In this document: positions 1 to 8,933 of the stretch, piece by piece | Position numbering within the stretch: position 1 is the stretch's first letter | Layout of the letters: the number at the start of each line of letters is the position of its first letter | Assembly: GCF_900156475.1 (NCBI RefSeq) | Contig: NZ_FTNR01000003.1 | Location: forward strand, 124,001 to 188,000 | Direction of reading: 5' to 3' | Source: Natronorubrum thiooxidans | GTDB lineage: Archaea; Halobacteriota; Halobacteria; Halobacteriales; Natrialbaceae | Length of the DNA stretch: 64,000 nt | Notes under the pieces: model-generated | Told to the model about the DNA's origin: nothing | The model's database searches: none | Seen by the model: the letters and a program-made list of their open reading frames with translations, nothing else | Position numbers and translations under genes: made by a program

Positions 1-1
1 T

Positions 2-1150
2 CCCGTCGAACGGAAGGCCTACGACCGCATGGGCCACAGGGATTACGTCGCCAAGCGAACCAGCGGTCTCCCCTCACCGGACGTCTGGCAGGATACCGAC
101 AAATCGAAATCGACGGAGACGACAGAATCGGACGACTCACCGTCGAACGAGACGAGTTCCGGAACGACGTTTACCTACTCCTCGACTGCGTCCAGTTCCT
201 CGAGTGCTGACGAATCGACGACGTCGAAGACATCGACGACGGCCTCCGCGGCAGGGGCGACGACGGGTGGATCGACATCGACGACTGCGGATGCCTCGAG
301 TACCACAACTGGAACGACGACCAGCAGCGGCACGTCCGGGTCCGGTACGGCAACCGGAACTGGTTCCACGACGACCGACACCCATACCACCAGTTCGACC
401 ACCAATACCGCGAATAGCCAAACGAGGGGGTCCACGGCCGAGTCCGACACGCAGACGGGGTCCAGCGGTATCGCCGACAACCCGGTCTCCCGGTGGTGGC
501 GACGACAGAACTTCTCGTTGCCGCTGATCTGGCTGTCGGTCTGTCTCTACGTCGTTGGACTCGCCCACTTCGCGCTCGAAAACGAGGCCGGACTCGAGGC
601 GCTCTCGACTGAGCTACAGGCGATCGGTGCCGATCCCGAGCGGATCTGGAAGACGCTCTCGAGCAGCCGTCATGGCATCGATTCGACCGTCGAGTTTTTG
701 CTAGCCGTCGAGTTCGTCACGCCGCCGCTCGAGCCGCTCCAGTGGTATGGTGCGTTGGCTGGTGCAGTCGGCGTGACGCTCGTCGTCCTGCTCGGTGCCC
801 GCCTCGTCCGCGACCAGGAGACGTGGGGTGCAGTGTCGATCGACGAAACGATCGTCGTCGCCCTCGCGGTGGCCGTGACGACTGTCCTCGTTGGCGGGCC
901 GTTACTGGCCGGTGCGGTCCTCATGCCCGTCCTGTTCGGCGTGATCGTTCGCCACACACGGCGCGGGCCGGGCTGGACGCCGTCGTATCTGTACGTGCTC
1001 CCCGTGTTGGCACCGGCCGTCGGCTTTGGGCTCGCGGCTGCCGGATACGCGACGCTTGCGATCGATCTCCTCGTGTTCGTGGTGCTCCCGATCATCGGCG
1101 CGCTGGGACTGCCGCTGCGGGCGACGATCAGAAAGCGGTTCGGGCGGTGA
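2..1150 (+). CDS. Ser/Thr-rich membrane protein, 5' end probably outside the window
   Basis: The reading frame is open from base 2; the first in-frame ATG is at 29, but the residues before it (VERKAYDR) read like protein, so the true start may lie upstream. Counting from base 29, residues 1-30 are charged and polar, residues 30-150 are almost pure Ser/Thr/Gly/Asp low complexity, and residues 160-365 hold about five hydrophobic segments. The C-terminus (RKRFGR) is basic, suggesting it faces the cytoplasm. The Thr-rich stretch could be a flexible or O-glycosylated linker. I do not recognise the family and assign no function. Confidence 0.7.
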   Translation, partial: PVERKAYDRMGHRDYVAKRTSGLPSPDVWQDTDKSKSTETTESDDSPSNETSSGTTFTYSSTASSSSSADESTTSKTSTTASAAGATTGGSTSTTADASSTTTGTTTSSGTSGSGTATGTGSTTTDTHTTSSTTNTANSQTRGSTAESDTQTGSSGIADNPVSRWWRRQNFSLPLIWLSVCLYVVGLAHFALENEAGLEALSTELQAIGADPERIWKTLSSSRHGIDSTVEFLLAVEFVTPPLEPLQWYGALAGAVGVTLVVLLGARLVRDQETWGAVSIDETIVVALAVAVTTVLVGGPLLAGAVLMPVLFGVIVRHTRRGPGWTPSYLYVLPVLAPAVGFGLAAAGYATLAIDLLVFVVLPIIGALGLPLRATIRKRFGR

Positions 1151-1233
1151 GACTCGGTCCCGCCGGTGACCGATTCCGAACGCGTCTCGAGGGCGGCGAA
1201 AACACCTTGTCGGCAGGACCATACTGATCGATA

Positions 1234-1887
1234 ATGAGCGTTATCGCCGAGTATACAGTCTCGAATCCGATACTGGCGGACACGCGACGGGCGGTTCCAG
1301 GGGTCACACTCGAGGTCGAAGACGAACAGCCGGTCCCCGGAACCAACTCGCGGCTGATCATCTGGGCGAGGGGGACAGAGACCGACCTCAAGCGGTTCTT
1401 TCGGGAACTTCCGGACGATCCCACGATTACGTCGTTCGAACTCCTCTCGACGCTTCCCGAGCGACGGCTCTTCCGTGTTACACTATCTCTCGAAGGCGAG
1501 CGAGGCCTGACGTACGTTGATGCGATCGAACACGGCATTACGTTTCTCGATATCGAAGCGAGCGGCGACGAGATGCGATACCGTGCGCAGATTCCGAACC
1601 GCCGTGCACTGGTTGACTACCGCGAACAGTGTCAAGAACGTGGCCTCTCGTTCGACCTGCGGCGACTCTACCGAAGCGACGCGGATCCGGCCGGGAGATA
1701 CGGCCTCACTGCCCGCCAACAAGACGCACTCTGTCGGGCCCTAGAAGCGGGCTATTTCGACGTGCCACGCGAGACCTCGACCGAAGAACTGGCCGACGAG
1801 TTCGATATCTCGAGTCAAGCCTTCTCCGCGCTCCTTCGGCGTGGCCACGACGCGCTGTTGCGAAACACGATCGCCGAGGGCGGATGA
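1234..1887 (+). CDS. Bat-type HTH transcriptional regulator
   Basis: A 217-residue protein of the haloarchaeal bacterio-opsin-activator type. Residues 1-150 form an alpha/beta sensor-like region of the kind that precedes the HTH in these proteins. Residues 157-212 are the HTH_10 domain, beginning GLTARQQDAL and continuing through an acidic helix (TSTEELADEF) and the recognition helix around SQAFSALLRRG. It has no PAS or GAF domain long enough to name, so it is one of the short members. It is followed 67 bases later on the same strand by a HalOD1 protein, another haloarchaeal signalling output family. Target genes cannot be read from the sequence. Confidence 0.85.
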   Translation: MSVIAEYTVSNPILADTRRAVPGVTLEVEDEQPVPGTNSRLIIWARGTETDLKRFFRELPDDPTITSFELLSTLPERRLFRVTLSLEGERGLTYVDAIEHGITFLDIEASGDEMRYRAQIPNRRALVDYREQCQERGLSFDLRRLYRSDADPAGRYGLTARQQDALCRALEAGYFDVPRETSTEELADEFDISSQAFSALLRRGHDALLRNTIAEGG

Positions 1888-1953
1888 ACTTAAAACGTTG
1901 GCCAGCAAACCCGGGCGAACTCCTGTCCATACTGCATTCGTCCTCATAGATCG

Positions 1954-2280
1954 ATGGCTACGAAACAAGACCATGCAGCGACGGCGGGGAAACAGGGGGA
2001 CGTAACCTACACTGCTGGTGACAACGAAACACTGAGCAACGCAGTACTCACCGCCTTGCGAACCGCAGCAGGCCGGTCGACCCCGTCGAATCAAGACGCC
2101 GAATCGCTGGACGTCGGCGTTTTAACGCCACTGTTCGAGACGATCGATCCCGACGCTCTCAACGCGCTTTTTAGTTCAACCCACAGCGGGGCGGCGAGAA
2201 ACGGGACGATCACGTTCACCCACGACGGCTACGAGGTGACCGCCACTAGCGAGGGGCACGTCGTCGTCTCGAGTGAGTAG
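1954..2280 (+). CDS. HalOD1 output domain protein
   Basis: A 108-residue single-domain protein. After a polar N-terminus, residues 35-108 match the HalOD1 pattern: a helix (AVLTALRTAAG), the sequence VGVLTPLFETIDPDALNALF, and a beta hairpin ending in GYEVTATSEGHVVV. HalOD1 is a haloarchaeal output domain found alone or fused to response regulators; its molecular activity is not established. It shares a strand with the Bat-type regulator just upstream and may be co-transcribed. A second HalOD1 protein lies at 43215-43505. Confidence 0.85.
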   Translation: MATKQDHAATAGKQGDVTYTAGDNETLSNAVLTALRTAAGRSTPSNQDAESLDVGVLTPLFETIDPDALNALFSSTHSGAARNGTITFTHDGYEVTATSEGHVVVSSE

Positions 2281-2349
2281 CGGTGGACTGGACCGGAATG
2301 TTCACGCGTATTCCTGCGATTTCGACGTCGACTGCCACCGACGACGCAG

Positions 2350-2751
2350 TCACTCGGCCGTCTCGTCTGCTCGCAACAGCGTGACCGACACCCGGCCAAC
2401 GGCATCGAAATCTTTCAGCCGGTAGACGAGGTCGCGAATTTCTGCGGCCGGCCCGTGACAGAAGACGGCCTCGAGACACCACTCGCCGTGATGGACGTGA
2501 CAGGTCGTGTCGATTTCGGCCTGGAATTCGTGTTGGATCTCGTGTAGGTCTTCGATGATCTCCTCGTGGACGTAGTCGAAGACGACCGTCGCCGCGACCG
2601 GCCCGCGAGCCTGCTCGAGGCGGTGGTGTGATTCGACGTACTCCTGAATCGCCTCCCGGAGCGCGCGTGAGCGAGAGTCGATCCCCTCCGCCTGCCAGGT
2701 GCGGTCGAACTCGGCCAGCATCTCCTCGGGAACGTTAAGACTGGTTCGCAT
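2350..2751 (-). CDS. nikR: NikR-like ribbon-helix-helix metal-responsive regulator
   Basis: A 133-residue protein with an N-terminal ribbon-helix-helix (MRTSLNVPEEML, residues 1-45) and a C-terminal ACT-like metal-sensing domain. The nickel ligands of E. coli NikR (His76, His87, His89, Cys95) have plausible counterparts in His74, His85, His87 and Cys92, in the segment TTCHVHHGEWCLEAVFCHG. I chose the ATG at 2751 because the RHH strand begins exactly there; the frame continues upstream but reads as non-coding. No nickel transporter gene is adjacent, so the regulated target lies elsewhere. Nickel specificity is inferred from the ligands only. Confidence 0.83.
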   Translation of the reverse strand: MRTSLNVPEEMLAEFDRTWQAEGIDSRSRALREAIQEYVESHHRLEQARGPVAATVVFDYVHEEIIEDLHEIQHEFQAEIDTTCHVHHGEWCLEAVFCHGPAAEIRDLVYRLKDFDAVGRVSVTLLRADETAE

Positions 2752-3092
2752 ATCGTACCGTTGGCCCGGAGACGAAAAAGGTACAGCGGTCACGGTGTTC
2801 GATCCAGCGCCGATCAGTGTCGGCGGCCCTCGGACGGGCTGCGGTCCGTCGGGTCCAGCGCGACCGCGAACCCGCGTGCGGTCCTCCGACCCATGGAAAT
2901 CCGTCCGTTCTGGCCGCTCTCGTCGCGACACGGTACACTCGAAGCGACGGCAGCGAACCGACTCGCAGACGACGTGCTGTTGAGCGTCGGCATCGGTGCG
3001 ATGCTGGCCGGCACAACCTGGTACAACGATCGTCGCTGTGCTCGGCTCGCCTATCACGAATCAGACAAAACGATCCCGCGAGACGGAACTGA
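2752..3092. other. Intergenic stretch without a convincing gene
   Basis: About 340 bases between the NikR-like gene and haem A synthase, both on the minus strand. It should carry the promoter of the NikR-like gene. A plus-strand frame from ATG 2893 has some protein-like residues, but it continues antisense into ctaA and has no recognisable domain, so I did not call it. Confidence 0.4.
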
Positions 3093-3974
3093 TTATTGCC
3101 GCGTGTCGCTCGAGCGATGTGGGGCGTGGCGGACCTGTCGGATGCCGATGACGAACGTCACGAACAACAGCGCAGCGACGGCAACGTAGAGGGAGTCGAG
3201 TGCCGGGTTAAACGTCATTATAGCCCGACGCCCGAGGAAGATTACGAACACTGCAAGCACCGTCGTTGCGCTCAACAGCCCAGTCAGCCGGTTAGATTCG
3301 AAACGGCGACGACCGACCATGGTTGCGACGATGACAGAACCCAGCAGTCCGAGCGTGACGCCGTACTGAGCCATCTGCATGGACGCGCTATAGTTGGTAA
3401 TGTCGCCGATGACGAGCGGACTGAGGGCGACGTGGAACGGCAACACGATGGTACCGAACGCGAGCGCGGTCGTGACGTGTGCCGAGGTTAGCTGCGGTGC
3501 CCAGACGAGAACGGTCGCCACGGTAAAGAGGACGAAGATGAGCACGGCTGTCCAGAAGTGCAGTGCCAGAATGTCCATCGTATACTGTGTGACGGTTTCA
3601 CGTCCGAGGGCGACCTGAACCGGGGTCAAGAGCATTCCGGCGACGACGAGGGCGGCCACGCGCCTGTCGACGTTCGGCAGTCGCACGGCAGCGACCGCGG
3701 AGCCAATAATGGCGAACCCGGCGAACATCGCGACGAAGCGGTGGAACCACTCGTAGAAACTCGGGAGGTTTGCCGGGAACAGGTTGAACGGGCCAGCATC
3801 ACATTGCGGCCAGTTTGCCTCACAGGCCAGCCCCGACCCGGTCGCCTTCGCGGCGATGCCGAGCAGGATGGTTGCCGCGACCACTACGAGCGTCATCGCG
3901 ATCAGGTGCGGAAAGCCGAACCGTTCGATCAGCGGACGGAGTACCGGACGGGAAGTGTGACTATCGGTCGACAC
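3093..3974 (-). CDS. ctaA: Haem A synthase (COX15/CtaA family)
   Basis: Integral membrane enzyme that oxidises the C8 methyl of haem O to give haem A for aa3-type terminal oxidases. The 293 residues contain eight hydrophobic helices, the size of full-length CtaA. The first half has the family motif ATGSGLACEANWPQC (two conserved cysteines, Cys51 and Cys58) followed by EWFHR with the haem-ligand candidate His78; further ligand candidates are in LALHFWTA and LPFHVALSP. The N-terminus (20 residues) is polar and cytoplasmic. No oxidase subunit or ctaB gene is in the window. Confidence 0.92.
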   Translation of the reverse strand: MSTDSHTSRPVLRPLIERFGFPHLIAMTLVVVAATILLGIAAKATGSGLACEANWPQCDAGPFNLFPANLPSFYEWFHRFVAMFAGFAIIGSAVAAVRLPNVDRRVAALVVAGMLLTPVQVALGRETVTQYTMDILALHFWTAVLIFVLFTVATVLVWAPQLTSAHVTTALAFGTIVLPFHVALSPLVIGDITNYSASMQMAQYGVTLGLLGSVIVATMVGRRRFESNRLTGLLSATTVLAVFVIFLGRRAIMTFNPALDSLYVAVAALLFVTFVIGIRQVRHAPHRSSDTRQ

Positions 3975-4140
3975 GGGCGTTCACGCGGGGGTTAGGACCA
4001 CCTGTACTTAGGTTGCCCGAGTCGTTCTTACGCCGTTGGAATCGGACCGCTGAGCGCCTGCCAACCGAGGGCGGTCCACCCGACGGCTCGAACAGGTGTC
4101 TCATCGTCGGATTCAAGGGTCAGCCACGCCAGCACCCGGC

Positions 4141-5271
4141 ATGGACAAACGTGAGCGACTCGAGGCGTTCCTCGAGTCCGAAGAGTTCGATTCGGTCTGG
4201 TTCGCCCGGCCGAACGCCTTCGCCTGGCTGACCGGGGGGAACACCGTCGTCGACCGCGAGACGGACGCCGGCGTCGCGGCCGTCGGCTACGACGGCACGG
4301 AGATCCGGATCGTCGCGAACAACATCGAAGCCGAGCGTATCGCTGCCGAAGAGCTCCCGGACCTCGAGCGCGAGGCAGTCTCGCTCGAGACGTTCCCGTG
4401 GCACGCCGACTCCCTCGGCGGGGCAATCGCGGCTCGTGTCGCAGACGACGAGCGAGCCGCCGCCGACATCGATATCCCCGGCCTCGAGCGCGTCGATCCG
4501 ACGCCGCTTCGCCAGCCGCTGACCGACCGCGACCGCGAGCGATACCGAACGCTGGGCCAGGAGACGGCTGCGGCCGTCGAGTCGGTCTGTCGAGAACTGC
4601 GCGCCGAGGACAGCGAACACGAGGTCGCGTCAGCGCTTCGGGTAGCGCTCTCGGCACGCGATATCGAAGCGCCCGTCGTCCTCGTTGGCGGGTCAGAACG
4701 TGCCCAGCAGTATCGCCACTACACGCCGACGGAGGCCGAACTCGGCGACTACGCACTCGTCTCCGTGACGACCCAGCGCGCGGGCCTGCACGCGAGTTGT
4801 ACCCGAACCGTCGCCTTCGATCCGCCCGCGTGGCTCGAGCAGCGCCACGAGGCTGCGGCCCGCGTCGAGACGACGGCGCTCGCAGCGACGCAAGCCGCGG
4901 CGAGCGACGGCGGGACGGCTGGAGACGTCTTCGGCGCGGTTCAGGACGCCTACGACGCGGTCGGCTGGGACGGCGAGTGGGAGCACCACCATCAGGGCGG
5001 TGCCGCCGGCTTTGCGGGCCGCGAGTGGATCGCGACGCCCGACCACGAGGCGACAGTTACCGCGCCGATGGCCTACGCGTGGAACCCGACCGTCGAGGGC
5101 GCGAAAAGTGAAGATACCGTGTTGGTCACGGCCGACGGCGACGGGGCGGCCACCGACGAGGCGTCGATCGAACCGCTCACGGTGACGGGTAACTGGCCGA
5201 CGACGAGCGTCAAGGCCGTCGACGGGGATCTCGAACTCGAGCGACCGGCAGTGCTCGGCCTCGAAGAGTAA
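4141..5271 (+). CDS. M24 (aminopeptidase P/creatinase fold) protein lacking metal ligands
   Basis: A 376-residue protein with the two-domain creatinase/prolidase layout: N-terminal domain (residues 1-125, starting MDKRERLEAFLESEEFDSVW) and a C-terminal pita-bread domain (about 135-376). In metallo-M24 peptidases the second domain supplies Asp, Asp, His, Glu, Glu. Here the strand that should carry the two Asp reads LVSVTTQRAGLHASCTRTV, without them, and the Glu strand near the end reads AYAWNPTVEGAKSEDTV. A His cluster (EHHHQGGAAGF) sits where the conserved His lies. It may be a metal-independent hydrolase like creatinase or a non-enzymatic relative. ATG 4141 is preferred over ATG 4096, which adds 15 residues unlike the family. 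Confidence 0.8.
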   Translation: MDKRERLEAFLESEEFDSVWFARPNAFAWLTGGNTVVDRETDAGVAAVGYDGTEIRIVANNIEAERIAAEELPDLEREAVSLETFPWHADSLGGAIAARVADDERAAADIDIPGLERVDPTPLRQPLTDRDRERYRTLGQETAAAVESVCRELRAEDSEHEVASALRVALSARDIEAPVVLVGGSERAQQYRHYTPTEAELGDYALVSVTTQRAGLHASCTRTVAFDPPAWLEQRHEAAARVETTALAATQAAASDGGTAGDVFGAVQDAYDAVGWDGEWEHHHQGGAAGFAGREWIATPDHEATVTAPMAYAWNPTVEGAKSEDTVLVTADGDGAATDEASIEPLTVTGNWPTTSVKAVDGDLELERPAVLGLEE

Positions 5272-5347
5272 GTACGACACCGACGGCAGGAGTCACTGAG
5301 ACGCAACTGAGAGCTGATCGGGGTGGACAGTACGCGTGCGGCCGTCG

Positions 5348-5935
5348 CTACCGACTGTCGTCCGTCTCCGGGTCGTCGTCATCACCAGCGTCGGGGTCGA
5401 TCGGAGACGTCTCATTAACTGTGATCGTGATGGGTTCGGTGCCGTCCTCGAGGTCCGGCGTGGATTCGGCGTGGCGATCGAGCGTAAAGATCGTGTTCAG
5501 TTCTCGCTGGACCTGATCGACGACACCGCCCACGAGTTCGCTCGGCTGGATCGCCGTATACTCGTAGGGGTTGTTCCCCGCGCCCTCGCTCGCGCGCTTT
5601 TCCCGTGTCACACGGTCTTCGTCGTGGAGTTCTGCGAGCGCTTCGCGGACCGTGCTCGGATAGAGGCCGGTCCCTTTCGCGACCTCTTCTGAGGTGCTGC
5701 CGGGATGGGCAAGCAAGTGGACGTAGATCTTCGCCCGCGTTTCCGTATCGAGGATCCACGAGAGCAGATCGACGATGCGCTGGTCGACCTCCTCGACGGC
5801 GGTCGTGCGAACGCCGTCGCTCTCCGCCTCGAAGAACTCGCTTTCCGTTCGCTCGAGCGCGTCGTCGGAGTCGTCTCGTGGTGGGTCCCCGTTCCCGTCG
5901 TCCACCTGATGCTCGTCAGTGTCGTCCGTAGCCAT
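5348..5935 (-). CDS. Winged-helix transcriptional regulator
   Basis: A 195-residue acidic protein. Residues 1-45 and 160-195 are disordered Asp/Glu-rich tails. The middle (about 50-130) is a winged helix: a first helix DQRIVDLLSWILDTETRAKI, then HPGSTSEEVAKGTGLYPSTV as helix-turn-helix and a wing ending NPYEYTAI. This resembles the haloarchaeal ArsR/TrmB-type HTH proteins. It is divergent from the glycosyltransferase-like gene starting at 6118, with about 180 bases between them, so it may control that operon; this is inference. No ligand-binding domain is visible. Confidence 0.75.
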   Translation of the reverse strand: MATDDTDEHQVDDGNGDPPRDDSDDALERTESEFFEAESDGVRTTAVEEVDQRIVDLLSWILDTETRAKIYVHLLAHPGSTSEEVAKGTGLYPSTVREALAELHDEDRVTREKRASEGAGNNPYEYTAIQPSELVGGVVDQVQRELNTIFTLDRHAESTPDLEDGTEPITITVNETSPIDPDAGDDDDPETDDSR

Positions 5936-6117
5936 AGTATCCTCTGGTGAAGGACAAGGGTTCGCACGGAAGTAAAGCTTTGTGCGGGTCGAGCGTCGCG
6001 TTTACGGGTCCACTCGGATGGCTTCAGTTCGCCATCTGCGCCGGCGTGATCGGGGGCAAAGGCGTCTGTCGAACCCGGACGTAACACTGATGTAGACGTA
6101 CAAACGTGTTGGCACAA

Positions 6118-6900
6118 ATGGACGCTGACCGGGTTGTTGCGGCGATGGCATACGGCGAACCGAACACGGACTGGGCCAGACAAGTGGCGACGACGCTCGA
6201 TGCCTCGTTCGTGCTCGTCCTCGACGAACCCGACCGACCATCGCTACCTGAGTACGCCGACAGAATGCTCGTTTCGAGATCACGGCTTGGGTTCGGGGGT
6301 GCACGTCGGGTCTCGATGCTGCTGGCCAGTGAGTTCGGCAGCGACTGCCTAGTCGTCGACGGGGATGGCCAGCATCCGCCGGCGGCACTCGAGCGCATCC
6401 TCGAGCGGCTGGCAGCGACCGACGCTGATGTCGTTATTCCACAGCGACAAAATCAAAGCCTGTGGCTCGACCGTGACGGCGAACGGCTCGATCGGTGGCC
6501 GTTCGAACGCCTCGAGACCCTTTGTGCCTTCGCAGCGGCCGATATCGACGCCGAGCCGGATTCGGAATTCGACGCCCAACCCGGCGCGTTCGGGTTTCGA
6601 AGTGCTGTCGGACCGTCGTTGGTCCCGTCCGACGACGGCTGGCTCGCCGACTGGGAGATCACGGTTCGAGCACTCGAACGGGGCTCGTACGAGACGATCG
6701 AGATCACGACCACGCCGTCGGTCCAGGAAGAGACGACGTTCTCCTGGGCCGATCAGCGTCGGAAGCTATTGGATATCGATGACCGCCTCCGTGAAACGGG
6801 TTCCAACGGCGTTCGAGCCGTCTTCGACCGTCACCGTGACGAATTCAGTCCCGACGCCCGCGAGACGATCACCGACGCGGTGATGAGTATCAATGAGTAA
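6118..6900 (+). CDS. Glycosyltransferase family 2-like protein
   Basis: A 260-residue soluble protein with a GT-A-like core. The diagnostic segment is CLVVDGDGQHPPAALERIL (Asp81/Asp83), which is the dolichol-phosphate-mannose-synthase style metal and nucleotide-sugar motif. Later segments PGAFGFRSAV and WLADWEITVRALERG resemble the acceptor-side region. The usual N-terminal GT2 nucleotide-binding signature is weak, and there are no membrane helices. An in-frame GTG at 6106 would add four residues; ATG 6118 looks better. The end overlaps the next gene by eight bases, so the two are translationally coupled. Donor and acceptor are unknown. Confidence 0.68.
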   Translation: MDADRVVAAMAYGEPNTDWARQVATTLDASFVLVLDEPDRPSLPEYADRMLVSRSRLGFGGARRVSMLLASEFGSDCLVVDGDGQHPPAALERILERLAATDADVVIPQRQNQSLWLDRDGERLDRWPFERLETLCAFAAADIDAEPDSEFDAQPGAFGFRSAVGPSLVPSDDGWLADWEITVRALERGSYETIEITTTPSVQEETTFSWADQRRKLLDIDDRLRETGSNGVRAVFDRHRDEFSPDARETITDAVMSINE

Positions 6901-7996
6901 ACACAGACCGCGAGCGCTGCGACGCGATCTCGAGTCACTCGTCGACGATCTCCTGCCAGCAGCGGAGGCCACGGTCTTTGCGTGGGTTGTAGTCGAGTAT
7001 CCGGGAATGCACCCGAACATGCTCCCCGAAACGATACGGAACGACGTCGAACTCGACGACACGCAAATTGAGCATGCACTCGACTCGCTGGTCGACCGGG
7101 GGCTGTTCGAATCGCTTGGTGACGTCCCGGACGACGGACGGTGGTTCGTCGAACCGGTGAAGGACGATTCGTTCGTCGACCGCACTCACACGTGGATCGA
7201 AGCGCACGGGACAACTGAACACGTCGACCGGTTCACGAGCCTCGAAGCACGACTCAAGAGCGCCCTCGACGAAATGCGACAGAACGACAGGGTAGAAATC
7301 GTCGATCAAACGGCATCGACGAACGGACACGGGTCGTTCGAGGAGGACCTCGACTGGGAAAATTACGCACGGGCGTCAGAAATCTGCGTGTCGTCGTTCT
7401 CACTGGAGACGATGCCGGACTTTTTCGAACCGCGTCTGATCAGCGCGCTGGAAAACGGCGTCGACGTGCGGATTCTTCTGCTTCACCCCAATCTGGGCGT
7501 CGAACTCGAACGGAAACGGGCAGACGAGACGATCCGTGACGGGATCGCGACTATCGAATCGCTGCAGGATCGCTGTGCGAACGCCAACGGAACGCTCTCG
7601 TATCGGCTCGTCTCCGACCGTGGACACGCGTACTTCTACGGCCTGCTCGTCCGATCGGAACTGCCAGAAGAGTGTACCTATCGCGTGTTCGTTCGCGATA
7701 TCGACCGTGAGCGCGGCGTGACGGCGAAACTCGTCCGCGGTGAAGAACAAACGACGATGTATCTCCTACTCCGCCAATACTTCGAAGCGGCGTGGGAGAA
7801 CGGTCACGAGCCCGGTCCCATCGGGTTCGCGAAACGAAACTGGCTCTACGGGTTGACGATCGTCCCCGTGTTCGGACTCTACCTCTGGCTTTCCGGTGCG
7901 ATCGACGATCTCTCGTTTGCGTTGATTCAGGCCGTTGCGATTCCGATCGCCGCAGAACTCGTCAAAGACGGACTCTTCGCGCTTGGAAATCGGTAG
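6893..7996 (+). CDS. Winged-helix plus PLD-like domain protein with C-terminal membrane helices
   Basis: A 367-residue protein that I do not assign to a named family. Residues 5-90 look like a winged helix (LPETIRNDVELDDTQIEHAL, then a wing). Residues 150-300 resemble a phospholipase-D-like fold: EICVSSFSLETMPDFF, then VDVRILLLHP, then RGHAYFYGLLV, and a final YFEAAWENG that often ends such domains. No HxK(x)4D catalytic motif is present, so the domain may sense or bind rather than cleave. Residues 310-365 contain two hydrophobic segments ending near ELVKDGLFALGNR. It overlaps the preceding glycosyltransferase-like gene by eight bases and converges on the PP2C gene. Confidence 0.6.
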   Translation: MSKHRPRALRRDLESLVDDLLPAAEATVFAWVVVEYPGMHPNMLPETIRNDVELDDTQIEHALDSLVDRGLFESLGDVPDDGRWFVEPVKDDSFVDRTHTWIEAHGTTEHVDRFTSLEARLKSALDEMRQNDRVEIVDQTASTNGHGSFEEDLDWENYARASEICVSSFSLETMPDFFEPRLISALENGVDVRILLLHPNLGVELERKRADETIRDGIATIESLQDRCANANGTLSYRLVSDRGHAYFYGLLVRSELPEECTYRVFVRDIDRERGVTAKLVRGEEQTTMYLLLRQYFEAAWENGHEPGPIGFAKRNWLYGLTIVPVFGLYLWLSGAIDDLSFALIQAVAIPIAAELVKDGLFALGNR

Positions 7997-8033
7997 CCGC
8001 AGTCATTCTGTCACGTCAAATGTCAGATCGACG

Positions 8034-8933
8034 TCACGGCTCGAGGTACGCGACACCGACGTCGTCGGACCGTTTGAGCCGTGGATAGCGCCGACAGTCG
8101 GGATCCGACGCTTCGAACGCACGAAGCACTCGTACTGCACGCTCGATCCCATTCGCGGCGACGTACTCGAGTACCCGCCCCCAGTCCGCAACCGCATCGT
8201 AGACCGTACACAGCGGTTCGAATCCGTCGGTGAACGCGATCGCGTCCACGAGCGACGCTCGGGGGATTGTCCCGGTCGACGCGTGAGATGTCGCGGCTGG
8301 ATCGAGGCCGAACGTCCAGTACCCACCGGGCGTGTTCTTCAGTTTCCGGTGCTCGATCAACATCGGCTCGACTCGCTTGAGAAGTTCTGCTTGTGAGATC
8401 TCGGCGTCGGACTGGCGGTCGTCGTACGTCCTCGAGTCGCCCGGTTCTTCGGCCTCGCGGATCGAGATCATCTCGTCGATGACCGCCCGATCGAGCGAAC
8501 GGGGACCCGCTCCGAGTACCGTTTCGACGCCCGCAGTCGTACGCGCCACGAAGCTACTGTCGCCGAGAACGAAGTAATCGATGTCTGCACCGCTCCATCG
8601 ACAGATCACGCCGCTGGCCGACGGTCGTTCGTGCTCCGGAACATCCTCGATCTCGTCACAGAGCGCGTCGTAGCGCTCGCGCACTGCCCCGATCGCGTCG
8701 GTCGCGATCGTTGATATCGGGCAATTCACCTCGAGACGGGCCGCGAGTTGCGTCGTCAACTCCTCAACGTACCACCGGCCGTCGGACGGGGCATCGCTGA
8801 ACCGCCGGTCAGTCAGTCCGGTCGCCCCGTCGAGGACAACAACGGCGTCGTCACCGCTCCACACCACGTCTTCATTTGGCGACGTGCCGCAGTCAACGTA
8901 CGTCTCGAGGTGTACCATGGATTCAACGGTCAC
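8034..8933 (-). CDS. PP2C-family protein phosphatase-like protein
   Basis: A 299-residue soluble protein with the PP2C metal-binding motifs in order: [10 protein letters not shown] (Asp35-Gly36), DYFVLGDSS (about 128), [10 protein letters not shown] (about 235) and the terminal SDDVGVAYL (Asp-Asp about 290). These Asp residues normally bind the two Mn/Mg ions that activate water for Ser/Thr dephosphorylation. The ATG overlaps the stop codon of the upstream gshA gene, so the two form an operon. A later ATG (residue 6, [10 protein letters not shown]) is a possible start. The substrate is unknown. Coupling with gshA is unusual and has no explanation that I know of. Confidence 0.8.
   Translation of the reverse strand: MTVESMVHLETYVDCGTSPNEDVVWSGDDAVVVLDGATGLTDRRFSDAPSDGRWYVEELTTQLAARLEVNCPISTIATDAIGAVRERYDALCDEIEDVPEHERPSASGVICRWSGADIDYFVLGDSSFVARTTAGVETVLGAGPRSLDRAVIDEMISIREAEEPGDSRTYDDRQSDAEISQAELLKRVEPMLIEHRKLKNTPGGYWTFGLDPAATSHASTGTIPRASLVDAIAFTDGFEPLCTVYDAVADWGRVLEYVAANGIERAVRVLRAFEASDPDCRRYPRLKRSDDVGVAYLEP

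Noticed and set aside
2893-3189. Plus-strand frame starting MEIRPFWPLSSRHG
   Set aside because: No recognisable domain, and its second half is antisense to ctaA.
6893-7996. Active phospholipase D
   Set aside because: No HxK(x)4D motif; only fold-level resemblance remains.
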